Assembly: GCA_963815355.1 (NCBI GenBank)
Contig: CAWFGJ010000018.1
Span: 90,127 to 154,126 of the forward strand
Reading direction: 5' to 3'
DNA: 64,000 nucleotides
Source: JAPUEK01 sp963815355
Lineage (GTDB): Bacteria > Pseudomonadota > Alphaproteobacteria > Rhodobacterales > Rhodobacteraceae
The stretch's first letter is position 1. The number at the start of each line of letters is the position of its first letter. Both the position numbers and the translations under genes were made by a program. The notes under the pieces were generated by a model. It saw only the letters and a list, made by a program, of their open reading frames with translations, was not told the DNA's origin and made no database searches. This document shows positions 1-8,499 of this stretch, one piece after another.

Positions 1-11
1 GTTGACCGTTA

Positions 12-1226
12 ATGCTGCGCCGTCTTCATAAAGATCAACCCGCCTCTTTCGAATTCACCCCGGCGAACCTTGCCTGGGCTCAGGGGCAGATTTCCAAATA
101 TCCTGAAGGTCGTCAGGCTTCGGCAATTATTCCGTTGCTCTGGCGGGCGCAGGAACAGCATGGCTGGCTGACGCGCCCTGCGATCGAACACATCGCCAAC
201 ATGTTGGGTCTGGCTTACATACGTGCTTTGGAAGTGGCGACCTTTTACTTTATGTTCCAACTGCAACCTGTTGGTTCGGTTGCGCATATCCAGATATGTG
301 GGACGACCTCCTGTATGATTTGCGGGGCGGAGGAATTGATCGCGGTCTGTAAGGAATTGATTGCCTCGCAGCCGCATGCCCTTTCGGCGGACGGCAAGTT
401 TTCTTGGGAAGAAGTTGAGTGCCTCGGCGCTTGCGCCAACGCGCCGATGGCGCAAATCGGCAAGGACTATTATGAAGATCTGAGCGCGGACAAATTGCGT
501 GAGCTTGTTGGAAAGTTCTCCAAAGGAGAGGTTCCGACTCCGGGCTCACAAATTGGTCGCTATGCGGCGGAGCCTTTGTCGGGGCTGACGTCGCTAAAGG
601 ATTTTGCGGTCGGTCGGGCCACGTATAATGCTTCGGTGCATAACGCGGTCGAGATCGGCGACACCATCAAGCGGATCGACGGCACCGAAGTGCCGCTGAC
701 CACTCCGTGGTTGGGCAAAGCGGCCCGTGGGGGCAAGGCGTCGGTCGATGTGAAGGCTGCTTCAGTAGCGACATCTGCCTCGACAGGGGCAGAAAAGGCA
801 GAGACGCAAGAGGAAAAGCTCGCCCGTGCCGCGGCTCGGGGAGAGCGGCGAGCGGCCAAGGCCGTGCTTTTGGCGGATCGGGCGTCGAAAGCCGAGAGCA
901 AACCTGACGCGAAAGTTGAAGAGGTTTCGCAGGTAGCTGCCGAGACCCAACCAAGCGCTTTGCCCGCTGCGCGGGGCGGCGTGCCAGATGACCTGAAGCG
1001 GATTGAGGGCATCGGCCCTGCGCTTGAAAAACTATGCCACTCGCTGGGCGTTTTCCACTATGACCAGATCGCTGCTTGGGGTGCCGGGGAAGTGGCGTGG
1101 ATGGACCAAAACCTGAAAGGGTTTAAGGGACGTGTCACGCGCGATAAATGGGTCGTTCAGGCGAAACTGATCCTTGAGGTGGGGCTGGATGAATTCCTGC
1201 GCCGTGCCAAAACCAATGACTACTGA
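12..1226 (+). CDS. nuoE: NADH-quinone oxidoreductase subunit E (NuoE) with C-terminal extension
   Basis: 24-kDa subunit of complex I, part of the NADH dehydrogenase module, which holds the N1a [2Fe-2S] cluster. The thioredoxin-like core is roughly residues 15-170. The four expected cluster cysteines are visible as C96 and C101 (CGTTSC) and C137 and C141 (CLGAC). At 404 residues it is about twice the length of E. coli NuoE (about 165). After the core come a low-complexity Ala/Lys/Glu linker (about 235-325) and a terminal segment (about 333-395) with a helix-hairpin-helix-like start (DDLKRIEGIGPALEK). Long NuoE proteins of this kind are usual in Rhodobacterales. ATG at 12 gives a complete protein; nuoA-D would lie upstream of the window. 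It is followed 14 bases later by a small membrane protein gene. Confidence 0.96.
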   Translation: MLRRLHKDQPASFEFTPANLAWAQGQISKYPEGRQASAIIPLLWRAQEQHGWLTRPAIEHIANMLGLAYIRALEVATFYFMFQLQPVGSVAHIQICGTTSCMICGAEELIAVCKELIASQPHALSADGKFSWEEVECLGACANAPMAQIGKDYYEDLSADKLRELVGKFSKGEVPTPGSQIGRYAAEPLSGLTSLKDFAVGRATYNASVHNAVEIGDTIKRIDGTEVPLTTPWLGKAARGGKASVDVKAASVATSASTGAEKAETQEEKLARAAARGERRAAKAVLLADRASKAESKPDAKVEEVSQVAAETQPSALPAARGGVPDDLKRIEGIGPALEKLCHSLGVFHYDQIAAWGAGEVAWMDQNLKGFKGRVTRDKWVVQAKLILEVGLDEFLRRAKTNDY

Positions 1227-1240
1227 GAGGACGCACAGCG

Positions 1241-1474
1241 ATGTCAGATCATCACGCTGAAGTGCAGGGGCCGTGGGCGGGGGGCTGGATGGTTGCCGCC
1301 ATTGCCGGGCTGTTCGCTGCGTTTGCTGCGCGGCTCATCGGTGATGTGGGGATGAGCCCTGCAGTTTTGATAGGTCTGGTGACGTTTGGGGTGTTTGGCG
1401 TGCTGCTCGGTTCTGGCGGGGTTGAACTGAGCGTTGCCGCCGATGATGACGCCCATGGTCATGGGCATCATTGA
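1241..1474 (+). CDS. small membrane protein, nuo-operon URF
   Basis: A 77-residue protein of unknown function lying between nuoE and nuoF. Two hydrophobic segments (about residues 14-32 and 38-60) predict a two-helix inner-membrane hairpin. The C-terminus is acidic and ends in a His-rich tail (HGHGHH). The ATG follows an AGAGGACG ribosome binding site at about 1226-1233. Unidentified reading frames of this sort are known in the nuo/nqo clusters of Rhodobacter and Paracoccus. No function should be assumed; an assembly or metal-handling role is only speculation from location and the His tail. Confidence 0.8.
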   Translation: MSDHHAEVQGPWAGGWMVAAIAGLFAAFAARLIGDVGMSPAVLIGLVTFGVFGVLLGSGGVELSVAADDDAHGHGHH

Positions 1475-1483
1475 GGTTCAAAG

Positions 1484-1705
1484 ATGGCAGGTTCCGATCC
1501 CAATAGCGACCAAACGGCCCGACAGATCCGGTTGGTCGCGCTGGTGATTGCAGGAACAATGTTACTGTGGATGGGAGCGCAATTCGTCGGGGGAGAAATG
1601 GGCTGGCCGCTCAAATACTCATTCCTCTTCGATCTTGCTGCTTTGGCCGGGTTCGTTTGGGCCTTGGTCGTGACATATCAGATCTGGCGCAGGCGTCAGG
1701 GTTAG
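1484..1705 (+). CDS. DUF5337-type small membrane protein, nuo-operon URF
   Basis: A 73-residue protein with a short polar N-terminus, two hydrophobic helices (about residues 17-34 and 44-64) and a basic C-terminal end (WRRRQG). This size, topology and position match the DUF5337 proteins of Rhodobacteraceae nuo operons; the match is from memory of the family, not a search. It starts 9 bases after the preceding small gene and ends 12 bases before nuoF, so it is almost certainly co-transcribed with complex I. Function unknown. Confidence 0.8.
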   Translation: MAGSDPNSDQTARQIRLVALVIAGTMLLWMGAQFVGGEMGWPLKYSFLFDLAALAGFVWALVVTYQIWRRRQG

Positions 1706-1717
1706 GAAGGGGCAATC

Positions 1718-3013
1718 ATGCTCAAGGATCAGGACCGCATCTTTACCAACCTTTACGGGATGCACGACCGCAGCCTTGCCGGGGCCAAAAAGCGTGGCCA
1801 CTGGGATGGCACCGCCGGATTGATCGCGCTTGGCCGCGACAAGCTTGTCGAGATCATAAAGGCTTCGGGCCTGCGCGGGCGAGGCGGGGCGGGGTTTCCG
1901 ACCGGGTTGAAATGGTCCTTTATGCCAAAGCAATCGGATGGGCGGCCGTCATATCTGGTGATCAACGCGGATGAATCGGAACCCGGCACCTGCAAGGACC
2001 GTGAGATCATGCGGCATGACCCGCACACGTTGATTGAGGGCGCGCTTATCGCCTCTTTCGCAATGGGGGCAAACGCCTGCTATATCTACATTCGTGGTGA
2101 GTATATCCGCGAGCGTGAAGCGCTGCAGGCCGCTATTGATGAATGCTATGACGCGGGGCTTTTGGGCAAGGACGCCGCCAAGTCCGGCTGGGATTTTGAC
2201 CTATACTTGCACCACGGCGCGGGCGCGTACATTTGTGGTGAGGAAACTGCGCTTCTGGAAAGCCTTGAGGGCAAAAAGGGCATGCCGCGGATGAAGCCGC
2301 CATTTCCTGCAGGCTCTGGCCTTTATGGTTGCCCGACAACGGTGAACAACGTGGAGTTGATCGCGGTTGTTCCGACCATTCTGCGGCGTGGCGCAGAATG
2401 GTTTTCGGGATTTGGCCGGCCGAACAACGCGGGCACGAAGTTGTTTGGGATATCAGGCCATGTGAACAATCCTTGCGTGGTCGAAGAAGCAATGTCGATT
2501 CCGCTGAAACAATTGCTTGAAGAGCATTGTGGCGGGGTACGCGGCGGCTGGAAGAACCTTAAGGCGGTCATTCCCGGCGGCTCTTCCGTGCCGTTGTTGA
2601 CGCAAAGTCAGTGCGATGATGCGATCATGGATTTCGACTGGTTGCGTGAGCAGCGCTCAGGTCTCGGGACAGCGGCCGTCATTGTGATGGATCAGTCGAC
2701 GGATGTGATCAAAGCCATCTGGCGCCTGTCGAAATTCTACAAACATGAGAGCTGTGGCCAATGCACCCCGTGCCGTGAAGGAACGGGCTGGATGATGCGG
2801 GTCATGGACCGCCTTGTGCGGGGGGACGCAGAGGTTGAGGAAATCGACATGCTGATTTCCGTGACGAAACAGGTTGAGGGCCACACCATCTGCGCCCTAG
2901 GCGATGCGGCCGCTTGGCCGATCCAAGGTTTGGTTCGTGCGTTCCGCGAAGAGATCGAGGATCGGATCAAAGCCAAGAAGACAGGCCGCATGGGCGCGAT
3001 GGCGGCTGAATAG
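1718..3013 (+). CDS. nuoF: NADH-quinone oxidoreductase subunit F (NuoF)
   Basis: 51-kDa flavoprotein of complex I, which oxidises NADH with FMN and passes electrons to the N3 [4Fe-4S] cluster. Visible motifs are the FMN/NADH-binding loop GRGGAGFPTGLKW (about residue 52), GAGAYICGEETALLESLEG (about 168), and the cluster ligands SCGQCTPCREG (about 345) with the distal Cys in HTICALGD (about 389). The length of 431 residues is normal for the family. It is immediately followed, with no gap, by a GTG-started lipoprotein gene. Confidence 0.98.
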   Translation: MLKDQDRIFTNLYGMHDRSLAGAKKRGHWDGTAGLIALGRDKLVEIIKASGLRGRGGAGFPTGLKWSFMPKQSDGRPSYLVINADESEPGTCKDREIMRHDPHTLIEGALIASFAMGANACYIYIRGEYIREREALQAAIDECYDAGLLGKDAAKSGWDFDLYLHHGAGAYICGEETALLESLEGKKGMPRMKPPFPAGSGLYGCPTTVNNVELIAVVPTILRRGAEWFSGFGRPNNAGTKLFGISGHVNNPCVVEEAMSIPLKQLLEEHCGGVRGGWKNLKAVIPGGSSVPLLTQSQCDDAIMDFDWLREQRSGLGTAAVIVMDQSTDVIKAIWRLSKFYKHESCGQCTPCREGTGWMMRVMDRLVRGDAEVEEIDMLISVTKQVEGHTICALGDAAAWPIQGLVRAFREEIEDRIKAKKTGRMGAMAAE

Positions 3014-3328
3014 GTGAAATTCCGAGCTATCATAGGGCTGGCTTTGCTGGCGGGTTGCGGATCAGATCCTGCCCCCATGCCTCTCGCGGCTTCGGGGCCG
3101 GTTGAACTGCGCCTGTCCGGCGCGGCCTACCTCGCCGACTTGCAGCCGACATTGACCGGTGCCGACCTGCGTATCACGCGTCAAGAACCGCCCTTCAACT
3201 ATTCTGAGGGTGCGTTGGCCAAGCAGGTCGCGCTGCAGTTTTGCTCGGGTCGCGGACAGCGTTTGGATCCGCGCGCGATCGGGCAATTCATCGGCGACTA
3301 TTGGCGCTTTGACGGGGGGTGCCTGTGA
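3014..3328 (+). CDS. small lipoprotein, nuo-operon URF
   Basis: A 104-residue predicted lipoprotein. The hydrophobic signal ends in a lipobox-like LLAGC at residues 11-15, and the remainder is a small soluble domain with two further cysteines. The start is GTG directly abutting the nuoF stop codon, indicating translational coupling. No recognised domain. Its location points to some link with complex I assembly or stability, but nothing in the sequence shows this. Confidence 0.7.
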   Translation: MKFRAIIGLALLAGCGSDPAPMPLAASGPVELRLSGAAYLADLQPTLTGADLRITRQEPPFNYSEGALAKQVALQFCSGRGQRLDPRAIGQFIGDYWRFDGGCL

Positions 3329-3435
3329 TGAACTGCGTCTTAGATGGCTTGAAAGCGCTCAATTTGCCCTCTTGTCATGGCATATCAACACGTTCGGCTC
3401 CAAGTAACATGGCAGTCAAAGCCATGGAGGCCACA

Positions 3436-3843
3436 ATGAAATCGAAATTCCTTCCCTTTATCCTTATCGCCGTTTTGCTGACGGGGCCGGCCTTTGCGCT
3501 GGAACCACTGCGCGAGGAAAAGCACATCAACGACAGCTTGGTTGCTGGACGTGTTGGTGACGTGATCCGAAATGAATGCTCCTCTATCAGCGCAAAGATG
3601 TTCGTGGTTTTGCAAAAACTCAACGAACTTGAAAGCTATGCCCGTGCGCAGGGGTATACCGAGGCTGAGGTTAAAGCCTTTCTAAAGGACAAGACGGAAA
3701 AGGCCCGGATCAAGCTGCTTGCCGAGACGTATCTGAAGCAGGCTGGGGCCGTTCCGGGCGACGAGGAAAGCTATTGCAAAGTCGGTCGTGACGAAATTGC
3801 AAAAGGGTCCCTCGCGGGCAGTCTGTTGAGGTCGTGGAAATGA
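3436..3843 (+). CDS. DUF5333-type secreted protein, nuo-operon URF
   Basis: A 135-residue protein with an N-terminal signal peptide (basic start, hydrophobic core, TGPAFA before the predicted cleavage) and a mostly helical, charged mature part with two cysteines. ATG 3436 is preferred over in-frame upstream ATGs (for example 3319) because it places the signal peptide at the N-terminus and has a purine-rich site (ATGGAGG) just upstream. It resembles the DUF5333 family found between nuoF and nuoG in Rhodobacteraceae (recognition from memory). Function unknown. Confidence 0.75.
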   Translation: MKSKFLPFILIAVLLTGPAFALEPLREEKHINDSLVAGRVGDVIRNECSSISAKMFVVLQKLNELESYARAQGYTEAEVKAFLKDKTEKARIKLLAETYLKQAGAVPGDEESYCKVGRDEIAKGSLAGSLLRSWK

Positions 3844-4098
3844 TCTCCAGGGCTGGGCAACATGCTTTCGGACAGAACTCGGGGGCCAGATTGGCCCTCG
3901 AGGGCTGTTTTGAGGATTTGCTGCCTGCGCTTGGGACTGGTGGACGGAGGGCGTTTGCGGTCGTGCATAAACCCTTTGAGAGGCTTGCAGTTTTGAAGGC
4001 AAACGGCGATACGGGCCGGACAAATGATCGGTCCAGCGGAAAACATGCGCAGTCTTGGAAAACCCAAGGCTGCACCGGGATGGCAGCGGAGTAAGCTG
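3844..4098. other. intergenic interval within the nuo operon
   Basis: This stretch holds no convincing gene. A short perfect inverted repeat (GGGCCA-gat-TGGCCC) lies at about 3885-3900, without a following T-run, so it is not a canonical terminator. An 86-codon frame begins with GTG at 3834 but uses rare AGG/AGA/GGA codons and resembles no family. Confidence 0.4.
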
Positions 4099-6120
4099 AT
4101 GACGAACCTGAAGAAGATCAGCATTGACGGCATCGAAGTCGAAGTAGATGGGGCGATGACCATCATTCAGGCAGCTGAAGTTGCCGGGGTGGAAATCCCT
4201 CGTTTTTGCTACCATGAGCGTCTGACCATCGCAGGAAACTGCCGCATGTGTTTGGTTGAGGTCGTTGGGGGCCCGCCCAAGCCTGCCGCAAGTTGCGCTA
4301 TGCAAGTGCGCGACCTGCGTCCGGGCCCGAACGGCGAGGCGCCGCTGGTCAAAACCAAAAGCCCGATGGTCAAGAAGGCCCGTGAGGGCGTTATGGAATT
4401 CCTGTTGATCAACCATCCGCTGGATTGCCCAATTTGCGATCAGGGCGGTGAGTGCGATCTGCAAGATCAGGCTATGGCTTACGGCGTCGATTTCTCCCGC
4501 TACCGCGAGCCAAAACGTGCAAGCGAAGACCTGAATCTTGGTCCTTTGGTCGAGACGAAGATGACGCGCTGCATTTCCTGCACCCGCTGCGTGCGCTTCA
4601 CGACCGAAGTGGCTGGCATCACCCAAATGGGGCAGACGGGTCGGGGCGAAGATTCAGAGATCACCTCATACCTGAACTTGACGTTGGACTCGAATCTTCA
4701 GGGCAATATCATTGATCTCTGCCCGGTTGGTGCGCTTACCTCCAAACCCTATGCTTTCACCGCGCGTCCTTGGGAATTGACCAAGACCGAAAGCATCGAT
4801 GTGATGGACGCATTGGGTTCCAATATCCGCGTCGATACCAAGGGCCGCGAAGTTATGCGCTTCTTGCCGCGCAACCACGATGGCGTGAACGAAGAGTGGA
4901 TTTCTGACAAAACCCGCTTTGTGTGGGATGGTTTGCGCCGTCAGCGCCTGGATACGCCCTATATCCGCGAAGGCGGCAAGTTGCGCAAAGCGACTTGGGG
5001 AGAGGCGCTTAGTGCCGCCGCCGCTGCGATGAAGGGTAAGAAAGTCGCTGCTTTGGTTGGTGACTTGGCTCCGGTAGAGGCCGCTTTTTCGTTGAAAGCT
5101 TTGGTCGAGGGCCTTGGTGGCAAGATTGAATGTCGGACCGACGGGGCAAAACTGCCTGCTGGCAATCGCTCTGCTTATGTGGGTACCGCTGCGATCGAAG
5201 ACATTGATGCTGCGAAGACGATCTACCTGATCGGGACCAACCCGCGCGTGGAAGCACCGGTTCTTAACGCCCGTATTCGGCGTGCTTGGATCAACGGCGC
5301 AAATGTTGTGCTTATTGGGCAAGCGGTCGATTTGACCTATGAGTATAGCCACGTGGGTCAGGATCGCGCGGCACTTGCAGCTGAGGCTGGCAAGGCCTTT
5401 TCTGACGACGCAAAGGCGGCGACGTCTTTGGTCATTGTTGGGCAGGGCGCACTGAACGAAGCGGACGGGGAAGCGGTTCTTTCCCATGCGATGAAGCTGG
5501 CGGGCGCGTCTAACTCCAAACTCCTTATTCTGCACACGGCCGCTTCGCGCGTTGGTTCTATGGACGTGGGCGCCGTGACCGAGGGCGGTTTGGCGGCTGC
5601 AACCGATGGCGCCGAAATCATCTACAACCTCGGCTCTGATGAGGTTGAAATCGCTGCCGGCCCGTTTGTGATCTACCAGGGCAGCCACGGTGATCGGGGT
5701 GCGATGCGCGCTGACATCATCCTGCCGGGTGCGGCTTATACCGAAGAGAACGGCCTGTTTGTCAACACTGAGGGCCGCCCTCAACTTGCTATCCGGGCTG
5801 GTTTTGCCCCGGGCCAGGCCAAGGAAAACTGGGCGATCTTGCGGGCGCTGTCGGCTGAGATCGGGGCACAGTTGCCTTGGGATAGTCTGGCGCAATTGCG
5901 TGCGGCATTGGTTCTGGCCCATCCCAATCTTGGGCGGATTGATGAAGTCGCTGAAAACAACTGGGCGCCGCTTGAACTCCGCGATCTGGGCAAGGCGACT
6001 TTCCGTCCTGCGATCCGAGAGTTCTACCTGACCAATCCAATCGCCAGAGCCTCTGCTGTGATGGGCGAACTTGCGGCGCTTGCGTCCGAGCGGGCCAAGT
6101 CGGCCTTGGCGGCGGAGTAG
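4099..6120 (+). CDS. nuoG: NADH-quinone oxidoreductase subunit G (NuoG)
   Basis: 75-kDa iron-sulfur subunit of complex I, carrying electrons from NuoF/NuoE toward NuoB. The N-terminal ferredoxin-like domain has RFCYHERLTIAGNCRMC. It is followed by the His-Cys cluster region (HPLDCPICDQGGECDL, about residues 107-122) and a two-cluster region (TRCISCTRC, then LCPVGAL). The C-terminal molybdopterin-oxidoreductase-like domain fills the rest. ATG 4099 gives a 673-residue protein starting MTNLKKISIDG, which fits the family; an upstream in-frame ATG at 4024 would add 25 unlikely residues. A 255-base untranslated interval separates it from the preceding URF. Confidence 0.97.
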   Translation: MTNLKKISIDGIEVEVDGAMTIIQAAEVAGVEIPRFCYHERLTIAGNCRMCLVEVVGGPPKPAASCAMQVRDLRPGPNGEAPLVKTKSPMVKKAREGVMEFLLINHPLDCPICDQGGECDLQDQAMAYGVDFSRYREPKRASEDLNLGPLVETKMTRCISCTRCVRFTTEVAGITQMGQTGRGEDSEITSYLNLTLDSNLQGNIIDLCPVGALTSKPYAFTARPWELTKTESIDVMDALGSNIRVDTKGREVMRFLPRNHDGVNEEWISDKTRFVWDGLRRQRLDTPYIREGGKLRKATWGEALSAAAAAMKGKKVAALVGDLAPVEAAFSLKALVEGLGGKIECRTDGAKLPAGNRSAYVGTAAIEDIDAAKTIYLIGTNPRVEAPVLNARIRRAWINGANVVLIGQAVDLTYEYSHVGQDRAALAAEAGKAFSDDAKAATSLVIVGQGALNEADGEAVLSHAMKLAGASNSKLLILHTAASRVGSMDVGAVTEGGLAAATDGAEIIYNLGSDEVEIAAGPFVIYQGSHGDRGAMRADIILPGAAYTEENGLFVNTEGRPQLAIRAGFAPGQAKENWAILRALSAEIGAQLPWDSLAQLRAALVLAHPNLGRIDEVAENNWAPLELRDLGKATFRPAIREFYLTNPIARASAVMGELAALASERAKSALAAE

Positions 6121-6123
6121 ATA

Positions 6124-6534
6124 ATGCACCTGACCTCTGGCCAGCTTTTCGCATGCCTTGGGATCGCTTCGGCGCTTCTCTTTGGCTGTGCGGCTCAGGG
6201 CGGGTCAGGGGTTCAAAGCGCATATTCCCCTCAGTATCGGGGGATTGAGACGCTCTTGCTTGATGGAGATCTGGTTAACTTTCGGGTCGAAATGCAAGGT
6301 GCGCGCAACAAAGAAGACGTCGCAGCCTATGCACGATGCGCGGCGGCGCAGTATGCGTTGATCCGGGGCTTTGGATTTGCGCGCCATGTACGAACAAATG
6401 TCGATAAAGCGGGTGGAACTTGGCGCGGGGATGCGGTTTACACCATCTCGGCGGCGCTGCCCAACGGGTTTAAAACGATAGATGCCGAAGTAACCGTGCG
6501 CGACTGCGGCGCGCAGGGCATACCAACGGTTTGA
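6124..6534 (+). CDS. small lipoprotein-like protein, nuo-operon URF
   Basis: A 136-residue protein beginning three bases after the nuoG stop. Its hydrophobic N-terminus ends in LLFGC (about residues 18-22), a plausible lipobox, followed by a soluble domain of about 110 residues with two further cysteines (RCAAAQYAL, VRDCGAQG). The domain is not recognised. It sits between nuoG and nuoH with 15 bases to nuoH and is presumably co-expressed. Function unknown. Confidence 0.7.
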   Translation: MHLTSGQLFACLGIASALLFGCAAQGGSGVQSAYSPQYRGIETLLLDGDLVNFRVEMQGARNKEDVAAYARCAAAQYALIRGFGFARHVRTNVDKAGGTWRGDAVYTISAALPNGFKTIDAEVTVRDCGAQGIPTV

Positions 6535-6549
6535 GGGACGTGAGGGATC

Positions 6550-7587
6550 ATGGCTGAATTTCTGCAAACGGGTCTGGGTGTGGCGGTGTTGATCATCGCG
6601 CAGTGCCTTTTGGTCGTCGCCTTCGTGATGCTCAGTCTCTTGTTCCTCGTTTATGGCGACCGAAAGATTTGGGCTGCGGTGCAGATGCGCAGGGGGCCAA
6701 ACGTTGTGGGGGCCTTCGGGCTGTTGCAATCAGTAGCGGACGCGCTGAAGTATGTGGTGAAGGAAATTGTGGTGCCTGCGGGTGCCGACCGCCCGGTTTT
6801 TTTCCTCGCGCCGCTGTTGTCGTTTGTGCTGGCGATCCTTGCTTGGGCGGTGATCCCGTTCGATCAGGGCTGGGTACTGGCCGACATCAACGTAGCGATC
6901 CTGTTTGTCTTCGCGGCTTCAAGCCTTGAGGTTTACGGCGTGATTATGGGGGGCTGGGCGTCCAACTCCAAGTATCCGTTCCTTGGATCGCTGCGCTCTG
7001 CCGCTCAGATGATCTCATACGAAGTCTCGCTGGGTCTGATCATCATCGGCATCATCCTATCGACCGGATCGATGAGCTTTAGCGCCATCGTGCATGCGCA
7101 ATCTGGCAGCTACGGGTTGCTGAACTGGTATTGGCTGCCACACTTCCCGATGGTCTTCCTGTTCTTCATCTCTGCACTGGCCGAAACCAACCGCCCGCCG
7201 TTCGACCTTCCCGAAGCGGAGTCTGAATTGGTCGCTGGGTTCATGGTGGAATATTCCTCGACGCCGTATCTGCTGTTCATGGCTGGCGAGTATATCGCGA
7301 TATTCTTGATGTGCGCGCTGATGAGCCTGTTGTTTTTCGGTGGCTGGCTGTCGCCCATCCCAGGTCTGGCAGATGGCTGGTGGTGGATGGTCGGCAAGAT
7401 GTGGGTGTTCTTCTTCTTCTTCGCGATGGTTAAGGCGATCGTACCGCGCTACCGCTATGACCAACTGATGCGGATCGGTTGGAAGGTTTTTCTACCGTTG
7501 TCGCTGGGCTGGGTTGTGCTTGTTGCGTTCCTTGCAAAATTCGAAGTGTTCGGCGGCTTTTGGGCGCGCTGGACGATGGGAGGCTGA
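6550..7587 (+). CDS. nuoH: NADH-quinone oxidoreductase subunit H (NuoH)
   Basis: Membrane subunit at the junction of the complex I arms, contributing to the quinone pocket and first proton channel. It has 345 residues with eight or nine predicted transmembrane helices. Characteristic motifs include YGDRKIWAAVQMRRGPNVVG (about residue 36), AETNRPPFDLPEAESELVAG (about 212) and PRYRYDQLM (about 299). The length is standard. It is followed after two bases by nuoI. Confidence 0.97.
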   Translation: MAEFLQTGLGVAVLIIAQCLLVVAFVMLSLLFLVYGDRKIWAAVQMRRGPNVVGAFGLLQSVADALKYVVKEIVVPAGADRPVFFLAPLLSFVLAILAWAVIPFDQGWVLADINVAILFVFAASSLEVYGVIMGGWASNSKYPFLGSLRSAAQMISYEVSLGLIIIGIILSTGSMSFSAIVHAQSGSYGLLNWYWLPHFPMVFLFFISALAETNRPPFDLPEAESELVAGFMVEYSSTPYLLFMAGEYIAIFLMCALMSLLFFGGWLSPIPGLADGWWWMVGKMWVFFFFFAMVKAIVPRYRYDQLMRIGWKVFLPLSLGWVVLVAFLAKFEVFGGFWARWTMGG

Positions 7588-7589
7588 TC

Positions 7590-8084
7590 ATGGCGAACAT
7601 CGACTGGACCCGCGCCACGAAGTATTTCCTGCTGATGGATTTCTTCAAAGGCTTTGGCCTTGGCATGAAATACTTCTTCGCGCCGAAGGCGACACTCAAC
7701 TACCCGCATGAAAAGGGTCCACTGTCGCCGCGTTTTCGGGGCGAACATGCGCTACGGCGCTACCCCAACGGGGAAGAGCGCTGCATCGCTTGCAAGCTTT
7801 GCGAGGCGGTTTGCCCAGCTCAAGCGATTACCATCGACGCGGAGCCACGCGAAGACGGCAGCCGCCGGACCACGCGCTATGACATCGACATGACCAAGTG
7901 CATCTACTGCGGTTTCTGCCAAGAAGCGTGCCCAGTGGATGCAATTGTCGAAGGTCCGAATTTCGAATTTTCGACCGAGACGCGGGAAGAGTTGTTCTAC
8001 AACAAGGATCGGCTGCTGGAAAACGGCGCGCGTTGGGAAGCCGAAATCGCCCGCAATCTTGAACTCGACGCGCCGTACCGGTGA
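7590..8084 (+). CDS. nuoI: NADH-quinone oxidoreductase subunit I (NuoI)
   Basis: 23-kDa ferredoxin-type subunit carrying clusters N6a and N6b on the path to quinone. Two 8-Fe ferredoxin motifs are visible: RCIACKLCEAVCPAQAI and KCIYCGFCQEACPVDAI. The N-terminal amphipathic anchor and GEHALRRYPNGEERCIAC are typical. ATG 7590, two bases past the nuoH stop, gives a 164-residue protein, the usual length; the longer in-frame extension into nuoH is not needed. Confidence 0.97.
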   Translation: MANIDWTRATKYFLLMDFFKGFGLGMKYFFAPKATLNYPHEKGPLSPRFRGEHALRRYPNGEERCIACKLCEAVCPAQAITIDAEPREDGSRRTTRYDIDMTKCIYCGFCQEACPVDAIVEGPNFEFSTETREELFYNKDRLLENGARWEAEIARNLELDAPYR

Positions 8085-8088
8085 CCCT

Positions 8089-8499
8089 ATGACCGACGCA
8101 TTCAATCAGATTTTCAAGCAGATGATGGAGCAAGGCCAGCAAATGGCCAAAGCGTTCTCGCCTGCGATGGAGGGGGTCGACGTGAAGGCCTTTGAAAAGC
8201 TGTTCCCGGCGATGCCGAAGGAAATGCTTGAGGCTTTCTTTGGAAAGACCTTCAACCCTGAAGGGCTTGACGCGCGCACCCGGTTCTTAGTGACCGTTGC
8301 GGCGCTGACGGTTTTAGGCCCGCTTGGGGAGGGTCAACTGCGGTTAACGGTACAGAACGCCTTGGCAGCCGGGGCGACGAAGCGCGAGATTGCAGAAGTG
8401 ATCTGGCAGATGAGCATGTTCGGCGGGCTTCCCGCGATGCAGAAGGCGCTGGAAATTGCCCAAGCCGCCTTTGCCGAGACCGAGGAGAAAAAAGCATGA
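8089..8499 (+). CDS. carboxymuconolactone decarboxylase-family protein without the CxxC motif
   Basis: A 136-residue helical protein with the CMD/AhpD-like core (TRFLVTVAALTVLGPLGEGQ, then AGATKREIAEVIWQM). CMD-family proteins are either decarboxylases or, when they contain CxxC, AhpD-like peroxidase partners. This one contains no cysteine at all, so AhpD-type redox chemistry is excluded. ATG 8089 lies five bases after nuoI, and its stop overlaps the nuoJ start (ATGA), implying co-translation with complex I. Its role there is unknown. Confidence 0.8.
   Translation: MTDAFNQIFKQMMEQGQQMAKAFSPAMEGVDVKAFEKLFPAMPKEMLEAFFGKTFNPEGLDARTRFLVTVAALTVLGPLGEGQLRLTVQNALAAGATKREIAEVIWQMSMFGGLPAMQKALEIAQAAFAETEEKKA

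Noticed and set aside
3885..3900. GGGCCA-gat-TGGCCC stem as an intra-operon terminator
   Set aside because: Short stem, three-base loop and no T-run; it would split nuoF from nuoG, which must be co-expressed.
3834..4094. 86-codon frame between the DUF5333-type gene and nuoG
   Set aside because: Starts with GTG inside the previous stop, uses many rare AGG/AGA/GGA codons unlike its neighbours, and encodes nothing recognisable.
4666..6129. 487-codon frame antisense to nuoG
   Set aside because: Mirrors the third-position bias of nuoG and resembles no protein family.
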